This document shows, piece after piece, positions 18,860 to 34,117 of a stretch of 64,000 nt of DNA. Made by a program: the position numbers and the translations under genes. Position 1 is the stretch's first letter, and each line of letters opens with the position of its first letter. A model generated the notes under the pieces. That model was not told the origin of the DNA. It did not search any database and was given only the letters and a program-made list of their open reading frames with translations. Origin of the DNA: Stutzerimonas stutzeri (lineage in GTDB: Bacteria > Pseudomonadota > Gammaproteobacteria > Pseudomonadales > Pseudomonadaceae); NCBI RefSeq assembly GCF_019090095.1, contig NZ_JAGQFP010000001.1:124001-188000 (forward strand), written 5' to 3'.

Positions 18860-20272
18860 TCAGCGAATGCTCGGGCCGATGAAGCGGCTGTCCGATGCAT
18901 CTTCTATGGACGGATCATCTGCCGATCGCACGTGGAAGACGATTTCGTTGGTGCTCGAGGGAAGCTTCTCTGGGGCCACCGACAGTTCTACCGGGATGGT
19001 AACCAGCTCGCCGGCCTCGGCATGCACTTCCCGGCGCCCCTCATACTGCAGGCCGTCCAATCCGGTGGCCTCGATGATGAAGGTCTGCTCGTTCTGCGCC
19101 TTGTTCATGACCTTCAGCGTATAAACGTTCTCGATTCTGCCTTGCTCGTTTTCGCGATACAGCACCCGATCCTTGAGCACGTCGAGCTTGACCAGCGAGC
19201 GATCGCTGACCGCATAGCCGAACACGCTCATCATCGCTATCAGCGCGACCGCGTATCCGATCAGGCGTGGCCGCACGAGGTGGGTCGTTTGCCCGGAAAG
19301 GTTGTGCTCGGTGGTGTAGCTGATCAGCCCGCGCGGGTAATTCATCTTGTCCATGATGGTGTCGCAGGCGTCGATGCACGCCGCGCAGCCGATGCACTCG
19401 ATCTGCAAGCCGTCCCGGATGTCGATGCCGGTGGGGCAGACCTGCACGCACATGGTGCAGTCGATGCAGTCACCGAGCCCCATGGCCTTGTAGTCGGCAT
19501 CCTTCTTGCGCGGGCCGCGACGCTCGCCACGCCGTGGGTCGTAGGAGACGATCAGCGTGTCCTTGTCGAACATCACGCTCTGGAAGCGGGCATAAGGGCA
19601 CATGTAGATGCACACCTGCTCGCGCAGATAGCCGGCGTTGCCGTAGGTCGCCAGGGTGAAGAAGCCAACCCAGAAGGCTGCCCAGCCGCCAACCTGAAGC
19701 GTGAACAGATCCGGCACCAGATCGCGAATAGGGGTGAAGTAGCCGACGAACGTAATGCCGATCGCCAGCGAGACGAACAGCCAGATCGAATGCTTGGCAA
19801 ACTTGCGCAAAAATTTGTTGGCACTCATCGGCGCCTTGTCCAGCTTCATGCGCTGGTTGCGATCACCCTCGGTGACTTTTTCCGCCCACATGAACACCCA
19901 GGTGAACACGCTTTGCGGGCAGGTGTAGCCGCACCAGACGCGGCCGGCGAATACGGTGATGAAGAAGAGTCCGAAGGCGCAGATGATCAGGAGCGCCGAG
20001 AGCAGGATGAAGTCCTGGGGCCAAAAGGTGGCGCCGAAGATGTAGAACTTGCGCTCGGGCAAATCCCACCACACCGCCTGACGACCGTTCCAGGTCAGCC
20101 ACACGGTTCCGAAATAGAGAATGAAAAGCAGGCCGCCGCCAACCAGTCGCAAATTGCGGAACAGGCCGGTAAAGGCGCGGGTGTAGATTTTTTCGCGAGC
20201 GGCGTAGAGGTCCGATGAAGCATTGACCTTCGACGGGGGCGTCACATCACGAACGGGAATTTGCTGGGACAT
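18860..20272 (-). CDS. ccoG: ferredoxin-like cbb3 accessory protein CcoG
   Basis: A 470-residue membrane protein of the FixG/RdxA family. Several membrane helices precede two [4Fe-4S] motifs (CIDCTMCVQVCP and CIGCAACIDAC), and a C-terminal periplasmic Ig-like domain follows. CcoG is a cupric reductase that helps copper reach cbb3 oxidase. The quinol-facing CGYTCPQSVFTWVFMW motif is present. It is separated from ccoP by about 137 bp holding a hairpin, so it may have its own promoter while also receiving readthrough. Confidence 0.94.
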   Translation of the reverse strand: MSQQIPVRDVTPPSKVNASSDLYAAREKIYTRAFTGLFRNLRLVGGGLLFILYFGTVWLTWNGRQAVWWDLPERKFYIFGATFWPQDFILLSALLIICAFGLFFITVFAGRVWCGYTCPQSVFTWVFMWAEKVTEGDRNQRMKLDKAPMSANKFLRKFAKHSIWLFVSLAIGITFVGYFTPIRDLVPDLFTLQVGGWAAFWVGFFTLATYGNAGYLREQVCIYMCPYARFQSVMFDKDTLIVSYDPRRGERRGPRKKDADYKAMGLGDCIDCTMCVQVCPTGIDIRDGLQIECIGCAACIDACDTIMDKMNYPRGLISYTTEHNLSGQTTHLVRPRLIGYAVALIAMMSVFGYAVSDRSLVKLDVLKDRVLYRENEQGRIENVYTLKVMNKAQNEQTFIIEATGLDGLQYEGRREVHAEAGELVTIPVELSVAPEKLPSSTNEIVFHVRSADDPSIEDASDSRFIGPSIR

Positions 20273-20302
20273 CGATTACGTACCACGGCGGAAGGGTGAG
20301 TG

Positions 20303-20328
20303 TCCCGGCCGATACATGCCGGCCGGGA
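20303..20328. terminator. hairpin between ccoP and ccoG
   Basis: TCCCGGCCG (20303-20311) pairs with CGGCCGGGA (20320-20328) around an 8-nt loop in the ccoP-ccoG gap. A TCTTTT follows on the plus strand only, so on the minus strand it is not a classical intrinsic terminator. It could attenuate readthrough from the oxidase operon into ccoGHIS. Confidence 0.5.
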
Positions 20329-20409
20329 TCTTTTGCTTACCTGCTGCGAATGGTACGCCTCGATAGTCGATGTCAGATGCGACCGTCGGTCGCGCCTGAA
20401 TCGTTCGGA

Positions 20410-21327
20410 TCAGTTCTCCGACTTTTGCGAGAGGCTGTACACATAAGCGGCCAGCAGGTGCACTTTGTCGTTGCCAAGGTGGTCTTGCTGGGCTGGCATG
20501 CGGCCGTTCCGGCCATAGCGCAGGGTCTGTTGGATCTGTGCGAAGCTCGAACCGTATAGCCAGGTGTTGTCGGTCAGGTTCGGCGCGCCCATGGCGTGCG
20601 TACCTTTGCCTTCAGGACCATGACAAGCTACACAATTGGTTGCGAAGATTTTTTGACCTTGCTCAATGTCGGCGTTGATGCCCTCGGGAACGTCACGACC
20701 GGACAGGCTACGAACGTAACCGGCAACATTGCGAATACCTTCTTCGCCCAACACGTCGCGCCATGCCGGCATCGCTGCCTGACGGCCACCCATGATGGTG
20801 GTCTTGATGGTCTCAGGCTCACCGCCATACAGCCAGTCGTTATCGGTCAGGTTGGGGAAGCCATAGGCGCCTTTGGCGTCCGAGCCATGGCATACCGAGC
20901 AGTTGGAGGCGAACAGACGGCCGCCCATCTTCAACGCTTGCGGATCCTGGGCGACTTCTTCCACCGGCATTGCTGCGAACTTGGCGTAAAGCGGACCGTA
21001 CTGCTCGTTCGCCTTATCCATCTCGCGTTGCCATTCCTTCACCTGGGTCCAGCCGCCTTCGTAGCCCGGCAGCATGCCTTTCCAGTTGCCCAGGCCTGGA
21101 TACAGGGCCAGGTAACCGAGCGCGAAGATCACCGTGGCAACAAACAGCATGAACCACCAGCGTGGCAGCGGGTTGTCATATTCCTCGATGCCGTCATAGG
21201 AATGGCCAACGGTTTCTTCGGTACTGTTGTGGCGTTGTCCCTTGCGAGTCGCGAGCAGCAGCCAGACCAGTGCGGCAATGGTCCCCAGGCTCAGCAGGGT
21301 GATGTACCAACTCCAAAACGTGGTCAT
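20410..21327 (-). CDS. ccoP: cbb3 oxidase dihaem subunit CcoP (proximal operon)
   Basis: A 305-residue membrane-bound cytochrome c. Two membrane helices (about residues 7-26 and 57-75) precede two c-type haem sites, C143-x-x-C146-H147 and C232-x-x-C235-H236. CcoP passes electrons from soluble cytochrome to CcoO. The ATG directly abuts the ccoQ stop (TAAATG), so translation is coupled. The paralogue at 23924 has the same architecture and much of the same sequence. Confidence 0.97.
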   Translation of the reverse strand: MTTFWSWYITLLSLGTIAALVWLLLATRKGQRHNSTEETVGHSYDGIEEYDNPLPRWWFMLFVATVIFALGYLALYPGLGNWKGMLPGYEGGWTQVKEWQREMDKANEQYGPLYAKFAAMPVEEVAQDPQALKMGGRLFASNCSVCHGSDAKGAYGFPNLTDNDWLYGGEPETIKTTIMGGRQAAMPAWRDVLGEEGIRNVAGYVRSLSGRDVPEGINADIEQGQKIFATNCVACHGPEGKGTHAMGAPNLTDNTWLYGSSFAQIQQTLRYGRNGRMPAQQDHLGNDKVHLLAAYVYSLSQKSEN

Positions 21328-21510
21328 TTATTTCTTACTCCTGGAAGCTTCTTCATCACGCTTCTTGGTGTCGGGCTCGTCGGCGAAGGGCAGATTGGCG
21401 GCTTCGTCGAAGCCTTTCTTGCGCTTGCTGCTATAGGCCCAGAGCACGACGCTGACAAAGGCGACGAAGACAATAATGGTGCCCAGGCCGCGAAGAGTCC
21501 CGATATCCAT
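21328..21510 (-). CDS. ccoQ: cbb3 oxidase subunit CcoQ
   Basis: A 60-residue protein: one N-terminal membrane helix (GTIIVFVAFVSVVLWAYS) followed by a charged tail with the family motif FDEAANLPFADEP. CcoQ stabilises the cbb3 complex in some species. It lies 6 nt after ccoO and abuts ccoP. The distal operon has no equivalent gene. Confidence 0.93.
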   Translation of the reverse strand: MDIGTLRGLGTIIVFVAFVSVVLWAYSSKRKKGFDEAANLPFADEPDTKKRDEEASRSKK

Positions 21511-21516
21511 GGTGCG

Positions 21517-22128
<612 letters not shown>

Positions 22129-22140
22129 TTATCCGTTCCT

Positions 22141-23923
<1,783 letters not shown>

Positions 23924-24859
23924 TTACCGCTTGGCCATCTGCTCTGGCTGTTGCGAGAGGCTGTACACGTAAGCGGCCAGCAGATGCACCTTGTCGTTGC
24001 CCAGGTATTGCTCCTGTGCCGGCATCTGCCCGTTGCGCCCGTGACGGATGGTTTGTTGCAGCTGGGGCAGGCTCGAGCCGTAGATCCAACCGCCCGGGTT
24101 GGTCAGGTTCGGTGCGCCCATGGCCGCCGTTCCGGTTCCTTTTTCGCCGTGGCAGACCGCGCAGGTCTGGGCAAAGACTTGAGCGCCGGCAGCAACGTCC
24201 GCCTCGGTGCCCTCAGGCAGCGGCAGGCCGGCCAGTCCATTGCGCACGTAAGCTGCGACATTCTTTACGCCTTCCTCACCAATCACCTGGCCCCAGGCCG
24301 GCATGGCCGCTACGCGACCGTGCAGGATAGTGGTCTTGATGGTTTCGGCATCGCCGCCCCAGCGCCACTCGCGATCGGCCAGGTTAGGGAAGCCCACGGC
24401 GCCCTTGGCGTCGGATCCGTGGCAAACCGCGCAATGGTTGGCGAACAGACGCCCGCCGATTTTCAGTGCGCGTTCGTCCTGGGCGACCTGAGCGACATCC
24501 ATCGCCGAGTAGCGGGCGAAAATCGGGCCGTATTGGGCGTCAGCCTGTTCGACCTCGCGTTGCCATTGCTTGGTCTGGGTCCAGCCGTCCTCGTAGCCAG
24601 GCAACACGCCTTTCCAGTTGCCTAGGCCTGGGTAGAGCACCAGGTAAAGGATGCCGAATACCAGGGTGCCGATGAACAGCAAGAACCACCAGCGGGGAAG
24701 CGGATTGTCGTATTCCTCGATGCCATCGAAGGAATGTCCCATGGTCTTGTCGGTAGTACTGGCGGACTCGCCTTTTCGGGTAGCGAAGATCAGCCAGAAC
24801 AGAGCGACAATGGTGCCCAGCGTGAGCAGGGCGATGTAACCACTCCAGAAAGCGTTCAT
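23924..24859 (-). CDS. ccoP: cbb3 oxidase dihaem subunit CcoP (distal operon)
   Basis: A 311-residue paralogue of the CcoP at 20410 with two N-terminal helices and two CxxCH sites ([13 protein letters not shown] and [13 protein letters not shown]). It starts behind GGAGTAACAA. Divergence from the proximal copy is concentrated in the linker and the second cytochrome domain. No ccoQ separates it from ccoO; instead there is a 96-bp gap. Confidence 0.97.
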   Translation of the reverse strand: MNAFWSGYIALLTLGTIVALFWLIFATRKGESASTTDKTMGHSFDGIEEYDNPLPRWWFLLFIGTLVFGILYLVLYPGLGNWKGVLPGYEDGWTQTKQWQREVEQADAQYGPIFARYSAMDVAQVAQDERALKIGGRLFANHCAVCHGSDAKGAVGFPNLADREWRWGGDAETIKTTILHGRVAAMPAWGQVIGEEGVKNVAAYVRNGLAGLPLPEGTEADVAAGAQVFAQTCAVCHGEKGTGTAAMGAPNLTNPGGWIYGSSLPQLQQTIRHGRNGQMPAQEQYLGNDKVHLLAAYVYSLSQQPEQMAKR

Positions 24860-24955
24860 TTGTTACTCCTGAGCAGCCCGAACGCTCGAGCTGCCCCGCG
24901 ATGTTTATTCCCTGACGGCCACCTCGGCAGCGCGTCGTTGTTCGATAGCCTTGGC
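24860..24955 (-). other. ccoO-ccoP gap where ccoQ is missing
   Basis: In the proximal operon this place holds ccoQ. Here, after the ccoO TAG (24956-24958), the same reading frame stays open for 16 codons (AKAIEQRRAAEVAVRE) to a TAA at 24905-24907, then 45 nt lead to ccoP. There is no membrane-helix-coding frame. It may be a relic of a deletion that removed ccoQ, or simple spacer; similarity to the CcoQ tail is not evident. Confidence 0.5.
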
Positions 24956-27002
<2,047 letters not shown>

Positions 27003-27082
27003 GTATGGGCTTCCATCCACGGTAATGAGCAGTTTTTGTTGCGGTGAGCAGACAGTTCTTTCATTGAAAAGCGGGGGCAAGG

Positions 27083-27781
27083 ATGGGCAATGGGCAAATG
27101 GCCGGTATTGACGCCGATCAATACTCGCAAGCCGGCGAAATTCCGTTCGTCCGAGCTGATCGGCCGCCAGGCGAGGCGTGCGCCAGTCTGATTCTGGCGC
27201 ATGGTGCGGGGGCGCCGATGGACAGCCCGTTCATGCAGCAGATAACGGAGCGGCTTGTGGCGCGGGGCATTGCGGTGGTTCGGTTCGAGTTCGCTTATAT
27301 GGCCGAGCGACGGGTCAGTGGGGGCAGGCGACCACCCAATCCACAGGCGCAGCTGTTGCAGCAATGGCGGGAGGTATACCAGGCGGTGCGACAGCAAACC
27401 GCGGGTCGGTTGGCGATCGGCGGGAAGTCGATGGGCGGGCGCATGGCCAGTCTGGTGGCCGATGAGCTGGTCGCCGATGCGTTGGTTTGCCTGGGTTATC
27501 CGTTCTATGCGGCAGGTAAACCGGAAAAGCCCCGTGTGGCCCATCTGGCCGAGCTGCAGACCCCAACGCTGATCGTTCAGGGCGAGCGCGACGCGCTCGG
27601 TGACCGGCAGACGGTGTCGCGCTATGCGTTGTCGTCGGCAATAGACGTGGAGTGGCTCGAGGCGGCCGACCATGACCTCAAACCGCTGAAACGCTCCGGG
27701 CTGACCCATGACCAGCACCTGGATCGAGCCGCCGATCTGGTATTGACGTTTCTGCGCCAGCCGCAGCAAGGCCGGGCGTAA
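27083..27781 (+). CDS. alpha/beta-hydrolase family protein
   Basis: A 232-residue single-domain hydrolase of the KANL3/Tex30-like group of dienelactone-hydrolase relatives. The nucleophile elbow is [27 protein letters not shown] holds the oxyanion-hole region; the Asp and His are plausibly in [10 protein letters not shown] and EAADHDLKP. Substrate unknown. Its first codons overlap the Anr box for the divergent ccoN, so 5' end and operator are shared. An ATG at 27098 is an alternative start, but the GGGGGCAAGG at 27073 favours 27083. Confidence 0.82.
   Translation: MGNGQMAGIDADQYSQAGEIPFVRADRPPGEACASLILAHGAGAPMDSPFMQQITERLVARGIAVVRFEFAYMAERRVSGGRRPPNPQAQLLQQWREVYQAVRQQTAGRLAIGGKSMGGRMASLVADELVADALVCLGYPFYAAGKPEKPRVAHLAELQTPTLIVQGERDALGDRQTVSRYALSSAIDVEWLEAADHDLKPLKRSGLTHDQHLDRAADLVLTFLRQPQQGRA
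27108..27121 (-). promoter_or_regulatory. Anr/FNR box upstream of distal ccoNOP
   Basis: TTGACGCCGATCAA reads TTGATCGGCGTCAA toward ccoN, the same one-mismatch form as the hemN box. It is centred about 112 bp before the ccoN start, so activation at -41 would give a leader near 70 nt. It lies inside the first codons of the divergent hydrolase gene. Confidence 0.8.
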
Positions 27782-27823
27782 TCCAACGCCTGGCTTTGCT
27801 GCGCGAAGGCCGACCGTGCCGGT

Positions 27824-29392
27824 TTAGCGGTTGAAGCGCTCCACCAGGCTGTATTGCGACTGCGCGGTTGCCGCCAGATCCTCGGAAAGCAGGGCCGAGC
27901 TCTGCGCATCGCCTGACGTCTGATCAGCCAGATTGGCGATATTGCCGACGTTCTGGCTGATCTCGTCCGCCACTGCGCTTTGCTGTTCTGTCGCAGAGGC
28001 GATCTGCGCCGTCATGTCGATGATGCGCGCGACGGCATCGCTGATACCGGTCAGCGCCTTGTCGGCATCAATGACCCGTTCGACACCGCGACTGGCCTGC
28101 GCACGTCCCTGCTCGGTGGTGCCCACGGCTTGCCGCGCTTGTTGCTGCAGTTGTTCGATCAGCTGATGGATCTGCCCGGTGGCCGTCGCGGTGCGCTGGG
28201 CCAGCTGGCGAACTTCGTCTGCGACCACCGCAAAGCCGCGACCGCTTTCGCCGGCGCGCGCCGCTTCGATAGCCGCGTTGAGCGCGAGCAGGTTGGTCTG
28301 GTCGGCAATGCTTTTGATGACGTCGACCACGGTGCCGATCTCGTCGCTGTTACGCGCCAGTGCGTTCACGGCATCGCCGGTTTCTGTCACGGAGTGGGCC
28401 AGCAGTTCGATGGCCTTGCGCGTCTGGGCGCTGATTTCCTGACCCTGCGCGGCAAGCTGGCTGGCTTGCTCGGTTGCCTCGGCCGTCAGGGCCACATTGC
28501 CGGCGACCTCCTGGGTAGTCGCGGCCATCTGGTTGATCGCCGTTGCCACCTGCTCGGTTTCATGATGCTGGCGAGCCAGGCCATCCGAGCAGCTGTGCGC
28601 CAGCTCGTCAGCACGCTTGGCCTGTTGTTGCAGCTGAACGGCGCTGTCCTGCAGACGTGTCAGGCACGTCTTGAGGCGCGCATGCTCGCTGAGCATCGCC
28701 ATTTCCAGGCGGGCTTCAACGCCATGACTGTCGGTATACATCTGGGCGATCAGGGGGTCGCTGGTCGATTGCTCGGCCAGCCGTACCAGGCGGTGAATGC
28801 CGCGCATCTGCCAGTGGCGCCCGGCGAGACCCAGCGGCACGGAGAGCAGCGCCGCCAGGGCAAAGCCCCAGGCATGATCGAACCATGCGCCGATCATGAA
28901 GCCTATCTGGCTGATCACGATGAAGGGCAACCAGTCGATGGCGACGGGCAGCCACTTGTCTCGCTGTGGCACACCGCTCTTGCCTGCGTTCAGCCGCGCA
29001 TAGAGCGCCTCGGCGCGCTTCACTTGTTCGCGGGTGGGTTTGGTGCGCACCGACTCGTAACCGATAACGGCACGCTGCATGTCGAGCACCGGCGTTACGT
29101 AGGCGTTGACCCAGTAATGATCACCGTCCTTGCGTCGATTCTTGACGATACCCATCCAGGGTTTGCCGTCCTTGAGCGTGGCCCACATATGGGCGAACAC
29201 AGCGGGAGGGACATCCGGATGGCGAATCAGGTTATGCGGAGCGCCGATCAGGTCGGCGCGGTCATAGCCGCTGACTTCCGCGAAGACGTCGTTGCAATAG
29301 GTGATCTTGCCTTTCAGATCCGTCGTGGAAATCAGTCGTTGTTGATCGGGAAACGCATATTCGCGTTGGGTAACGGGTTGGTTGTTTCGCAT
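27824..29392 (-). CDS. aer: aerotaxis receptor (PAS-containing methyl-accepting chemotaxis protein)
   Basis: A 522-residue chemoreceptor. An N-terminal PAS domain (about 10-115; [54 protein letters not shown]) would bind FAD and sense redox. Two hydrophobic segments near 160-195 anchor it. The signalling hairpin tip is intact ([20 protein letters not shown]). It directs movement toward preferred oxygen levels and fits with the oxidase genes. The start at 29392 ([15 protein letters not shown]) matches the Aer N-terminus. No complete Anr box is seen upstream. Confidence 0.93.
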   Translation of the reverse strand: MRNNQPVTQREYAFPDQQRLISTTDLKGKITYCNDVFAEVSGYDRADLIGAPHNLIRHPDVPPAVFAHMWATLKDGKPWMGIVKNRRKDGDHYWVNAYVTPVLDMQRAVIGYESVRTKPTREQVKRAEALYARLNAGKSGVPQRDKWLPVAIDWLPFIVISQIGFMIGAWFDHAWGFALAALLSVPLGLAGRHWQMRGIHRLVRLAEQSTSDPLIAQMYTDSHGVEARLEMAMLSEHARLKTCLTRLQDSAVQLQQQAKRADELAHSCSDGLARQHHETEQVATAINQMAATTQEVAGNVALTAEATEQASQLAAQGQEISAQTRKAIELLAHSVTETGDAVNALARNSDEIGTVVDVIKSIADQTNLLALNAAIEAARAGESGRGFAVVADEVRQLAQRTATATGQIHQLIEQLQQQARQAVGTTEQGRAQASRGVERVIDADKALTGISDAVARIIDMTAQIASATEQQSAVADEISQNVGNIANLADQTSGDAQSSALLSEDLAATAQSQYSLVERFNR

Positions 29393-29562
29393 GGGAATAC
29401 GCCTGGCAGTCGAGGTGGCCGTCGCCACGTGATCGGTCAGGGCCGCTCGAAGCGGCGCTTATAGCGTGGTGGCAAATTGACGCCAACTCGGTGACCGTTG
29501 TGTTAGCCATCGTAACGGCTGATATCCCAAGGACTTAAGGGCGACGACACGCGCGTAGAACG

Positions 29563-29595
29563 CAAAAAAGCCCGTTGCAGCCGGCTGCAACGGGC
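29563..29595 (-). terminator. intrinsic terminator of acnA
   Basis: GCCCGTTGCAG (29585-29595 read on the minus strand) pairs with CTGCAACGGGC (29570-29580 on the minus strand) around CCGG, and a run of six T follows on the minus strand (29564-29569). It starts 23 bp after the acnA stop and is a textbook rho-independent terminator. Confidence 0.93.
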
Positions 29596-29617
29596 CCGTC
29601 GGACAGGCGGTCCGTTC

Positions 29618-32293
29618 CTAACTCTCGATCAGCTGCCGAAGCACGTAGTGCAGAATGCCGCCGGCCTTGAAGTACTGAACCTCATTGAGGGTGTCGATAC
29701 GGCAAAGCACCTGGAAGTTGTCCCGTGCGCCGTCCGCCCGCTCGATGTCGACGGTCAGCAGTTGACGTGGCTTGATGTCGGCGCTCAGGCCTCGAATCGA
29801 CAGTTTCTCGTTGCCGGTCAGGCCCAGCGACTGCCGGTTCTGATCGCCAACGAACTGCAACGCCAGCACGCCCATCCCGATCAGGTTCGAGCGGTGTATC
29901 CGTTCGAAGCTTTCCGCGATGACGGCCTTGACGCCCAGCAAGTTGGTGCCCTTGGCTGCCCAGTCGCGGCTGGAGCCAGTGCCGTATTCTTTGCCGGCGA
30001 CCACCACCAGCGGCACACCTTCGGCCTGATAGCGCATAGCGGCGTCATAGATCGACATCCGCTCTCCGCTTGGCTGATGAAAGGTATTGCCGCCTTCTTC
30101 GCCGCCGAGCATCTCGTTCTTGATACGGATATTGGCGAAGGTGCCGCGCATCATGACTTCATGGTTACCGCGCCGGGAGCCATAGGAGTTGAAGTCTTCC
30201 GGCTTGACGCCCAGCTGCTGCAGGTACAGCCCGGCGGGCGAGCTGGCCTTGATGTTACCGGCCGGCGAAATGTGGTCGGTGGTGATGGAATCACCGAAGA
30301 GCGCCAGAATCCTCGCGTTCTCCACGTCGGCCGGCGGGGCCGGAGGTTGCCCGATGTCTTCGAAAAACGGCGGGTTCTGCACATAGCTGGAGTTGCTGTT
30401 CCATTTGTAGGTGTCGCCCGCGGTCACGGCAATCGATTGCCAATGCTGGTCGCCGCTGAAGACGTCCGCATAGCGTGTGCGGAACATCTGCCCGTCGATC
30501 CGGCTGACCGCCTCGTTGACTTCGGCGCTGGATGGCCAGATGTCCTTGAGATAGACCGGCTGGTTTTGTTCGTCGTAGCCCAGTGGCTCCTTGTCCATGT
30601 TGATCCGGGTGGTGCCCGCCAGGGCGAAGGCGACCACCAACGGCGGCGAAGCCAGCCAGTTGGCCTTGACCAGCGGATGAACGCGTCCTTCGAAGTTGCG
30701 ATTGCCTGAGAGCACCGAGGACACGATCAGGTCGTTGTCGGTGATCGCCTTGCTGATGGGCTCGGGCAGGGGCCCGGAGTTGCCGATGCAGGTGGTGCAA
30801 CCGTAGCCAACCAGGTTGAAGCCCAACTGGTCCAGATAGGTGGTCAGGCCGGCGCGCTCGAGGTAGTCAGTCACCACCTTGGAGCCGGGTGCCAGCGAGG
30901 ATTTCACCCAGGGCGCGCGCTTCAGGCCGCGCTCGAGGGCCTTCTTCGCAACCAGGCCTGCGGCCATCAGCACATTGGGATTGGACGTATTGGTGCAGGA
31001 CGTGATGGCGGCGATGACCACCGCGCCATGCTTCAGGTGGAAGCTTTCGCCTTCGACCGGGACCGCCGTATTGGCCTGCTGCGTCTTGCCGCTGGTCTCC
31101 AGTAGCAGGTCGAAGCTGGCGCCGATATCGCCGAGCGAGACGCGATCCTGCGGGCGTTTGGGGCCGGCGAGCGATGGTTGCACCTGGCCGAGGTCGAGTT
31201 CCAGTGTGGCGGTGAAGACCGGATCGGGTGACTGGCTGTCGCGCCACATGCCCTGAGCCTTGCTATAAGCCTCGACCAAGGCGATGCGATCCGGGTCGCG
31301 GCCGGTCAGGCGCAGGTAATCGATCGTCACCTGGTCGACCGGGAAGAAGCCACAGGTCGCGCCGTACTCCGGCGCCATGTTGCCGATGGTGGCTCGGTCG
31401 GCGAGCGGCAGATGGTCCAGCCCCGGGCCGAAGAACTCTACGAACTTGCCGACCACGCCGTGCTTGCGCAGCATCTGCGTCACGGTCAGCACCAGATCGG
31501 TCGCGGTCACGCCTTCGTTGAGCTTGCCGGTCAAGCGCATCCCGATCACTTCGGGTATCAGCATCGATACAGGCTGGCCGAGCATGGCCGCCTCTGCCTC
31601 GATACCGCCCACGCCCCAGCCCAGCACGCCGAGGCCGTTGATCATCGTGGTGTGGGAGTCGGTGCCGACGAGGGTGTCAGGGTAGGCGACGGTTTCGCCG
31701 TCTTCTTCCTTGGTCCAGACCACTTGGCCGAGGTATTCCAGGTTGACCTGGTGGCAGATACCGGTCCCCGGTGGCACCACGCGGAAGTTGTCGAACGCCT
31801 GCTGGCCCCAGCGCAAGAACTCGTAGCGTTCGCCGTTGCGCTGCATCTCGATTTTGACGTTCTGTTCGAAGGCCTGGTCGCTACCGAATCGATCCACCAT
31901 GACCGAGTGATCGATAACCAGGTCTACCGGTGACAACGGATTGATGCGCTGAGGGTCGGCGCCGGCGCGCGACACCGCATCGCGCATGGCCGTCAAATCG
32001 ACCACCGCGGGAACCCCGGTGAAGTCCTGCATCAGCACGCGCGCGGGGCGGTACTGGATCTCGCGTTCGGACGTATGGGTCTTCAGCCAGACTGCCAGCG
32101 AGCTGAAGTCATCGGCGCGCACCGTGACGTTATCCTCCCAGCGCAGCAGGTTCTCGAGCAGCACCTTGAGTGACGTCGGCAGGCGGCTGATGTCACCGAG
32201 CTGCTTGGCGGCTTCGGGGAGGCTGTAGTAGTGATAGGTTTTGCCGTTCACCTCGAGGCTTCGACGGCATTGCAGACTATCCAGGGATGGCAT
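29618..32293 (-). CDS. acnA: aconitate hydratase A
   Basis: An 891-residue aconitase of the IRP/AcnA type, interconverting citrate and isocitrate in the TCA cycle. The [4Fe-4S] cysteines are in [15 protein letters not shown] and [13 protein letters not shown]; the swivel domain has [36 protein letters not shown] in pieces. The ATG at 32293 follows AAGGAGAG and gives [18 protein letters not shown]. It has its own terminator, and a 289-bp gap upstream separates it from the divergent rlmM. Confidence 0.96.
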   Translation of the reverse strand: MPSLDSLQCRRSLEVNGKTYHYYSLPEAAKQLGDISRLPTSLKVLLENLLRWEDNVTVRADDFSSLAVWLKTHTSEREIQYRPARVLMQDFTGVPAVVDLTAMRDAVSRAGADPQRINPLSPVDLVIDHSVMVDRFGSDQAFEQNVKIEMQRNGERYEFLRWGQQAFDNFRVVPPGTGICHQVNLEYLGQVVWTKEEDGETVAYPDTLVGTDSHTTMINGLGVLGWGVGGIEAEAAMLGQPVSMLIPEVIGMRLTGKLNEGVTATDLVLTVTQMLRKHGVVGKFVEFFGPGLDHLPLADRATIGNMAPEYGATCGFFPVDQVTIDYLRLTGRDPDRIALVEAYSKAQGMWRDSQSPDPVFTATLELDLGQVQPSLAGPKRPQDRVSLGDIGASFDLLLETSGKTQQANTAVPVEGESFHLKHGAVVIAAITSCTNTSNPNVLMAAGLVAKKALERGLKRAPWVKSSLAPGSKVVTDYLERAGLTTYLDQLGFNLVGYGCTTCIGNSGPLPEPISKAITDNDLIVSSVLSGNRNFEGRVHPLVKANWLASPPLVVAFALAGTTRINMDKEPLGYDEQNQPVYLKDIWPSSAEVNEAVSRIDGQMFRTRYADVFSGDQHWQSIAVTAGDTYKWNSNSSYVQNPPFFEDIGQPPAPPADVENARILALFGDSITTDHISPAGNIKASSPAGLYLQQLGVKPEDFNSYGSRRGNHEVMMRGTFANIRIKNEMLGGEEGGNTFHQPSGERMSIYDAAMRYQAEGVPLVVVAGKEYGTGSSRDWAAKGTNLLGVKAVIAESFERIHRSNLIGMGVLALQFVGDQNRQSLGLTGNEKLSIRGLSADIKPRQLLTVDIERADGARDNFQVLCRIDTLNEVQYFKAGGILHYVLRQLIES

Positions 32294-32582
32294 TCGTCTC
32301 TCCTTGTGCCCGCACGGTCGGGCTGACTGAGTAGGGAGCGGTCTGTTGAAACTAGCTTCTGGCGATTCGTTTCGCCAAGAAACCGGCTGCCAATCCAGTT
32401 GGCAGTTGGAATCGGGCCGCGGTCGCGATGGGCCAATGCGGTGAGGTCGCGCTTGCCGCACTGAACTGGAGCTGACTGTTCACTGGACCGAGGCAGCAAG
32501 CCTGGGGTTCCCCACTCGGTTATCATGTGCGGCTTTTGCCGGACGCTTCGGCGCCAGCCCCTGGGGACGATAAGGTTCGTAC

Positions 32583-33632
32583 ATGAAAACACTGCTGTTG
32601 CACTGTCGACCGGGTTTCGAGAACGAAGTCTGCGCTGAAATCAGCGATCAGGCTGCCCGCCTCGATGTGGCCGGCTATGCCAAGGCGAAGCCGAACAGCG
32701 CCTGCGCCGAGTTCATCTGCAGCGATGACGGCGGCCCGGAGCGCCTGATGCGTGGCTTGCGCTTCTCCCGGCTGATCTTTGCCCGGCAATGGGCGCGTGG
32801 CGAGTACCTGGCGTTGCCGGAAACCGATCGCATCGGCGTTCTGCTCGACCAGCTCCAAGGCTATCCCCTGTGTGGCAGTCTCTGGCTCGAGGTTCTGGAT
32901 ACCAATGAAGGCAAGGAGCTGTCGACCTTCTGCCGCAAGTTCGAGGCGCCGCTGCGCAAGGCCCTGATCAAGGCCGGGCGACTCAAGGAAGGGCACAACG
33001 GGCCACGCTTGCTGTTGACCTTCAAGAGCGGCCGCGAGGTGTTTCTCGGCCTTGCCGAAGCCGATAACGGTGCAATGTGGCCGATGGGCATTCCGCGTCT
33101 GAAATTCCCTCGGCAGGCGCCGAGCCGCTCGACGCTCAAGCTGGAAGAAGCCTGGCACCATTTCATTCCTCGCGATCAGTGGGATACGCGACTGGCTGCA
33201 GGAATGACGGCGGTGGATCTGGGCGCTTCACCTGGCGGCTGGACGTGGCAGTTGGTCAACCGCGACATCGAGGTCATGGCCGTCGATAACGGGCCGATGA
33301 ACGAGCAACTGCTAGAGTCAGGTCTGGTCGGCCACTACCGGGCCGATGGGTTCGCCTTCCGGCCCAAACGGCCGGTGGACTGGATGGTGTGCGATATCGT
33401 CGAGAAGCCGGCAAAGAACGCCGCTTTGCTGGAAACCTGGATCGGCGAAGGCCTGTGTCGTGAGGCGGTGGTGAACCTCAAGCTACCCATGAAGCAACGC
33501 TATGCCGAGGTGAAGCGCCTGCTGGAACGCATCGCCGATGGGCTTGCCGAACGAGGGGTGAAGGCGAGTATCGGCTGCAAGCAGCTTTATCATGATCGTG
33601 AGGAAGTCACCTGCCACCTGCGTCGGCTGTGA
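32583..33632 (+). CDS. rlmM: 23S rRNA 2'-O-ribose C2498 methyltransferase
   Basis: A 349-residue SAM-dependent enzyme with an N-terminal THUMP-like region and a Rossmann methyltransferase domain. Motif I is VDLGASPGGWTWQL, with D/K residues in WMVCDIVEKP and VVNLKLPMKQRY forming the KDKE set of ribose methyltransferases. The opening MKTLLLHCRPGFENEVCAEI is typical. It modifies the peptidyltransferase loop of 23S rRNA. It precedes tusA on the same strand. Confidence 0.93.
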   Translation: MKTLLLHCRPGFENEVCAEISDQAARLDVAGYAKAKPNSACAEFICSDDGGPERLMRGLRFSRLIFARQWARGEYLALPETDRIGVLLDQLQGYPLCGSLWLEVLDTNEGKELSTFCRKFEAPLRKALIKAGRLKEGHNGPRLLLTFKSGREVFLGLAEADNGAMWPMGIPRLKFPRQAPSRSTLKLEEAWHHFIPRDQWDTRLAAGMTAVDLGASPGGWTWQLVNRDIEVMAVDNGPMNEQLLESGLVGHYRADGFAFRPKRPVDWMVCDIVEKPAKNAALLETWIGEGLCREAVVNLKLPMKQRYAEVKRLLERIADGLAERGVKASIGCKQLYHDREEVTCHLRRL

Positions 33633-33692
33633 TGCACGAATGACCATCCGCATCGTCTGAGCGACAATGCCGACCCGAATGAGGAGCCTGTG

Positions 33693-33944
33693 ATGTCCCA
33701 ATCCGTTGAATTGACTGTCGATGCGGTACTCGACGCCAGCGGCCTGAACTGCCCTGAGCCGGTGATGATGCTGCATAACAAGGTGCGTGGGCTGGGCGGC
33801 GGCGAGCTGCTCAAGGTCATCGCGACCGACCCGTCGACCCAGCGCGATATCCCGAAATTCTGCGTCTTCCTCGGGCACGAACTGGTTGACCAGCAGGCAG
33901 GCGACGGCACCTACCTCTATTGGATTCGCAAGAAGACCGAGTGA
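33693..33944 (+). CDS. tusA: sulfurtransferase TusA
   Basis: An 83-residue sulfur carrier. The catalytic cysteine is in [14 protein letters not shown], followed by the TusA beta-alpha pattern [20 protein letters not shown]. TusA relays sulfur from IscS toward tRNA 2-thiouridine and, in many species, to molybdenum cofactor. The ATG at 33693 follows GAGGAG; a GTG one codon earlier is less likely. Confidence 0.94.
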   Translation: MSQSVELTVDAVLDASGLNCPEPVMMLHNKVRGLGGGELLKVIATDPSTQRDIPKFCVFLGHELVDQQAGDGTYLYWIRKKTE

Positions 33945-33978
33945 CTTGGAAGCAGATTAGCGCGCAGCCGGTTCGGTG

Positions 33979-34100
33979 AAGCGGGCCGATGGTTTCGCCC
34001 ATCCTACGGGTGGTGTGGGCTTTAGCCGGCCTACAGCTGAATCCATACGGCGGGCCCGACGTAGGATGGGTGTAACCCACCACAACCCCACCCGGTTCAA
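33979..34100. repeat. intergenic inverted repeat (REP-type)
   Basis: CCCATCCTACG (33998-34008) and CGTAGGATGGG (34060-34070) are perfect inverted 11-mers, each in a longer imperfect arm with GGTGGTGTGGG-like and CCCACCACA-like flanks. It lies between tusA and the convergent oxidase-cluster gene. The GTAGGATGGGTG core resembles a REP family common in the P. stutzeri group; that recognition is from memory. Confidence 0.7.
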
Positions 34101-34117
34101 TGTCCACGCGGAAGCAA

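Noticed and set aside
29490..29510. Possible Anr box upstream of aer (TTGACGCCAACTCG)
   Set aside because: Only the first half fits. Anr control of aer is known in P. aeruginosa but cannot be supported from this sequence.
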